From assembly GCF_019263585.2 (NCBI RefSeq), contig NZ_JADQDF010000001.1:2170001-2234000 (forward strand): DNA of 64,000 nt, in the 5' to 3' direction. Positions 62,480 through 64,000 of this stretch are shown here, piece by piece. The notes under the pieces were generated by a model that was not told the origin of the DNA, did no database searches, and saw nothing but the letters and a program-made list of their open reading frames with translations. The stretch is from Pseudonocardia oceani (GTDB taxonomy: Bacteria; Actinomycetota; Actinomycetes; Mycobacteriales; Pseudonocardiaceae). Every line of letters begins with the position of its first letter. The first letter of the stretch is position 1. The position numbers and the translations under genes were made by a program.

Positions 62480-64000
62480 ATGCCGCGCCCGCCGTCGAAA
62501 GCAAGTAAGGCGTCACTGCATCGCATTTGGGTGGGAACGGACGAGCTGCTTGCTGTCGCAGCAAAGGAGGAGTACGTCGACCGGGAGCAGTTCGATACGG
62601 AGGAAGTAGTTTTCGGGAATCGGCAAGCTTTACTGGTTTATGGCCAGATACCGAATGAACAGCCGGACTGGCTGGACCACGTGCAAACTTTGACAGGCTT
62701 TAGACCCCCGGTACAGAACGACACTTCCGCCGGATTGCTTTTGGTACGACTTGAAGACTCGCACAACTACTGCTACGGCATCACGTGGGGGATGGGCCAC
62801 CTCATCGTTGACGGAGCTAGAATTGATGATGGCTTCGGACTCCGCTTCGCGTTGCGGCGCGCTGACTCAGATCAAATAAGTGCACTAACTACACATGCAC
62901 TCGACACGCTGCCACGAACTTCGCGACTATCCGTTCTTGGCGGAACTGCGATAAAGTCCTTCGGCCTTGAGGAAGTCGGTGAAGTTGTGAGCAGGATTGT
63001 CGGCAAGATTCCTGCGACCGGCTTCTCCAGCGATAAGCCCGGAACGCCCATATACATCACGGTCCGGGGATCAGATGCGCTAGGGGTTCCATTAGCAAAA
63101 GATCCCTATAAAGCACTTTCAGACCTAAACCTGATCGACTCCGTAATTTTAAGCGAGGAACCGGCAGAGGGTCTCGAACACCTCGAAAACACTCGCCCAC
63201 TGCGGCCCGGCCACCCACTGATTCCTGAACTGAACAAGGCGCTAAGCGAACGCATCGCGGACATCGGCCCGGGCCGTCTCGCGCTCTCGTGGCCAGCAGA
63301 GTGGAATGAGGATGTCGGAGAAGCCTCCACGTACCAAATATCGGGTCTCCCCAGAGAAGACGCTGTAGTCCAAGAGATTGAACTAGCGGATATTATTGAG
63401 CCGGTTGCTGAGCGTCCCGACCCCGATAAGCTAGCCCTTTTAAAACGTCTCAGCATCCAGGGTCTTGCCGCGGGCGGAACTCCGCTATCGCGAAAGATAT
63501 CAACTGAGAAGTGGCTATCCTTCGAATGCGACTTGAACGCAGAGCGATACGTTATGCAGCGCGGGCGCTGGTTTAATGTCGGCGGTGCATACATCGAGAT
63601 GCTGGAAGATAAGATCAGAAGAATACTTTCCGCGACGTCGCCGATCGACCTCCCTCGATGGCCAAAGCAGGAGAAGACCCGTCGCAGAGGTGGCGCGAGG
63701 TACACAGCTCGCGCAGATGAAGGCGTCTACAACAAGCTAGCCGCACAGCGCGACAGAGACTTGGTATGCATGGATCGAAAGTTGATTCAGACCGTTCAGC
63801 ATCCGTCTGGCTTCGAATCATGCGACCTGTATCACTCCTCAGGAGCGCTCATCCATGTGAAGCACCTAGATGACTCGGTCTCAGCTAGCCATCTCTTCAA
63901 TCAAGCCGTGGTGTCAGCCGAAGCACTTCGACGCCAAGTCGATGCCCTTGAGAATTTCCGTACCCGCGTGGAAGCAGAGAGTGGCGGGACCCATCATGTC
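62480..64000 (+). CDS. DUF6119/TIGR04141 family protein (partial, no stop within window)
   Basis: The open frame runs 507 codons from an ATG preceded by AGAGGAGAG to the window end. It begins MPRPPSKASKASLHRIWVGT and has a long N-terminal region (LLLVRLEDSHNYCYGITWGM, LSDLNLIDSVILSEEP) and a central conserved part with FECDLNAERYVMQRGRWFN, then LVCMDRKLIQTV, ESCDLYHSSGALIHVKHLDD and SHLFNQAVVSAEALR. These match, as I recall, the sporadically distributed TIGR04141/DUF6119 proteins, of unknown biochemical role and found in mobile or defence-type settings. It has many ATA and at least four TTA codons, unlike its neighbours, pointing to transfer. Family members are somewhat longer, so the C-terminus is missing here. 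Confidence 0.8.
   Translation, partial: MPRPPSKASKASLHRIWVGTDELLAVAAKEEYVDREQFDTEEVVFGNRQALLVYGQIPNEQPDWLDHVQTLTGFRPPVQNDTSAGLLLVRLEDSHNYCYGITWGMGHLIVDGARIDDGFGLRFALRRADSDQISALTTHALDTLPRTSRLSVLGGTAIKSFGLEEVGEVVSRIVGKIPATGFSSDKPGTPIYITVRGSDALGVPLAKDPYKALSDLNLIDSVILSEEPAEGLEHLENTRPLRPGHPLIPELNKALSERIADIGPGRLALSWPAEWNEDVGEASTYQISGLPREDAVVQEIELADIIEPVAERPDPDKLALLKRLSIQGLAAGGTPLSRKISTEKWLSFECDLNAERYVMQRGRWFNVGGAYIEMLEDKIRRILSATSPIDLPRWPKQEKTRRRGGARYTARADEGVYNKLAAQRDRDLVCMDRKLIQTVQHPSGFESCDLYHSSGALIHVKHLDDSVSASHLFNQAVVSAEALRRQVDALENFRTRVEAESGGTHHV

Overview
The window is very GC-rich DNA from an actinobacterium. The family assignment, Pseudonocardiaceae and perhaps Pseudonocardia, is an inference. 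It rests on BldC and BldN-type developmental regulators, a 33-residue basic ribosomal-type protein, mycothiol-era enzyme families, GTG starts, translationally coupled ATGA/GTGA junctions and leaderless promoters. From about 12 to 54 kb the gene order resembles, as I recall it, the Mycobacterium tuberculosis block gpm1-senX3-regX3-ppx-proC-...-hemACDB-...-hemL-ccdA/resB/ccsB-menA-menE-menB. A BldN-like sigma factor and its probable anti-sigma partner sit inside this block, as in Streptomyces.

Layout. (1) 0-12 kb, accessory metabolism: the first codons of a HesB-like gene, an aldo/keto reductase, a patatin, an LctP permease, a 996-residue FAD/Fe-S D-2-hydroxyacid dehydrogenase, an FmdB-like zinc ribbon with a His-rich tail, a hydroxyacid-oxoacid transhydrogenase, an MBL-fold lactonase, a GntR/FCD regulator, a double TerD protein and a membrane protein. 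The lactonase, transhydrogenase and dehydrogenase can be joined into a gamma-butyrolactone/4-hydroxybutyrate route that regenerates 2-oxoglutarate. (2) 12-20 kb: menB, menE and menA, a secreted protein, bldC and an EspI-like ATPase. (3) 19.8-24.4 kb: system II cytochrome c biogenesis (ccsB, resB, ccdA, a TlpA-type thioredoxin) and a phosphatase. (4) 24.4-33 kb: hemL, hemB, hemD, hemC, hemA and rex, with a Rex operator upstream of rex. (5) 33-44 kb: a fasciclin lipoprotein, a membrane molybdopterin enzyme, a glutaredoxin, an acyl-CoA synthetase, bldN with its anti-sigma gene (preceded by a BldN-type promoter match), a HAD phosphatase, an acyltransferase, an SDR, the bS22-like peptide and an excisionase-like HTH protein. 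(6) 44-54 kb: proC, a thioesterase, an IS982-type insertion sequence placed exactly at a CTAG that contains the stop codon of the next gene, a TIM-barrel isomerase, a repeat-rich membrane protein, ppx, a BLUF photoreceptor, regX3-senX3 and gpmA.

(7) 54-60 kb is a stress/efflux zone: a MarR/VOC divergon with a palindromic operator, an OhrR-like sensor, two decayed genes, a YnfA protein, an ArsR-SRPBCC-DinB operon, and a CmtR-like metal sensor coupled to a cation transporter. (8) From about 60 kb the sequence changes character. There is a roughly 130-bp palindrome, then an RsbW-like kinase with a small partner, a zinc-ribbon/VOC fusion, a thioredoxin-fold peptide, GC hairpins and three iteron-like repeats. 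Last comes the 5' two thirds or more of a TTA- and ATA-rich gene that I recognise as a DUF6119/TIGR04141 family member. It has no stop inside the window and looks like the edge of an acquired, possibly defence-related island.

A dispersed palindromic repeat (core GCCACSTT next to TTGCAGGAA) occurs at 16.2 kb and 28.1 kb, and a copy appears to lie in frame inside the D-2-hydroxyacid dehydrogenase gene at 4.5 kb. No tRNA, rRNA or CRISPR array was seen.
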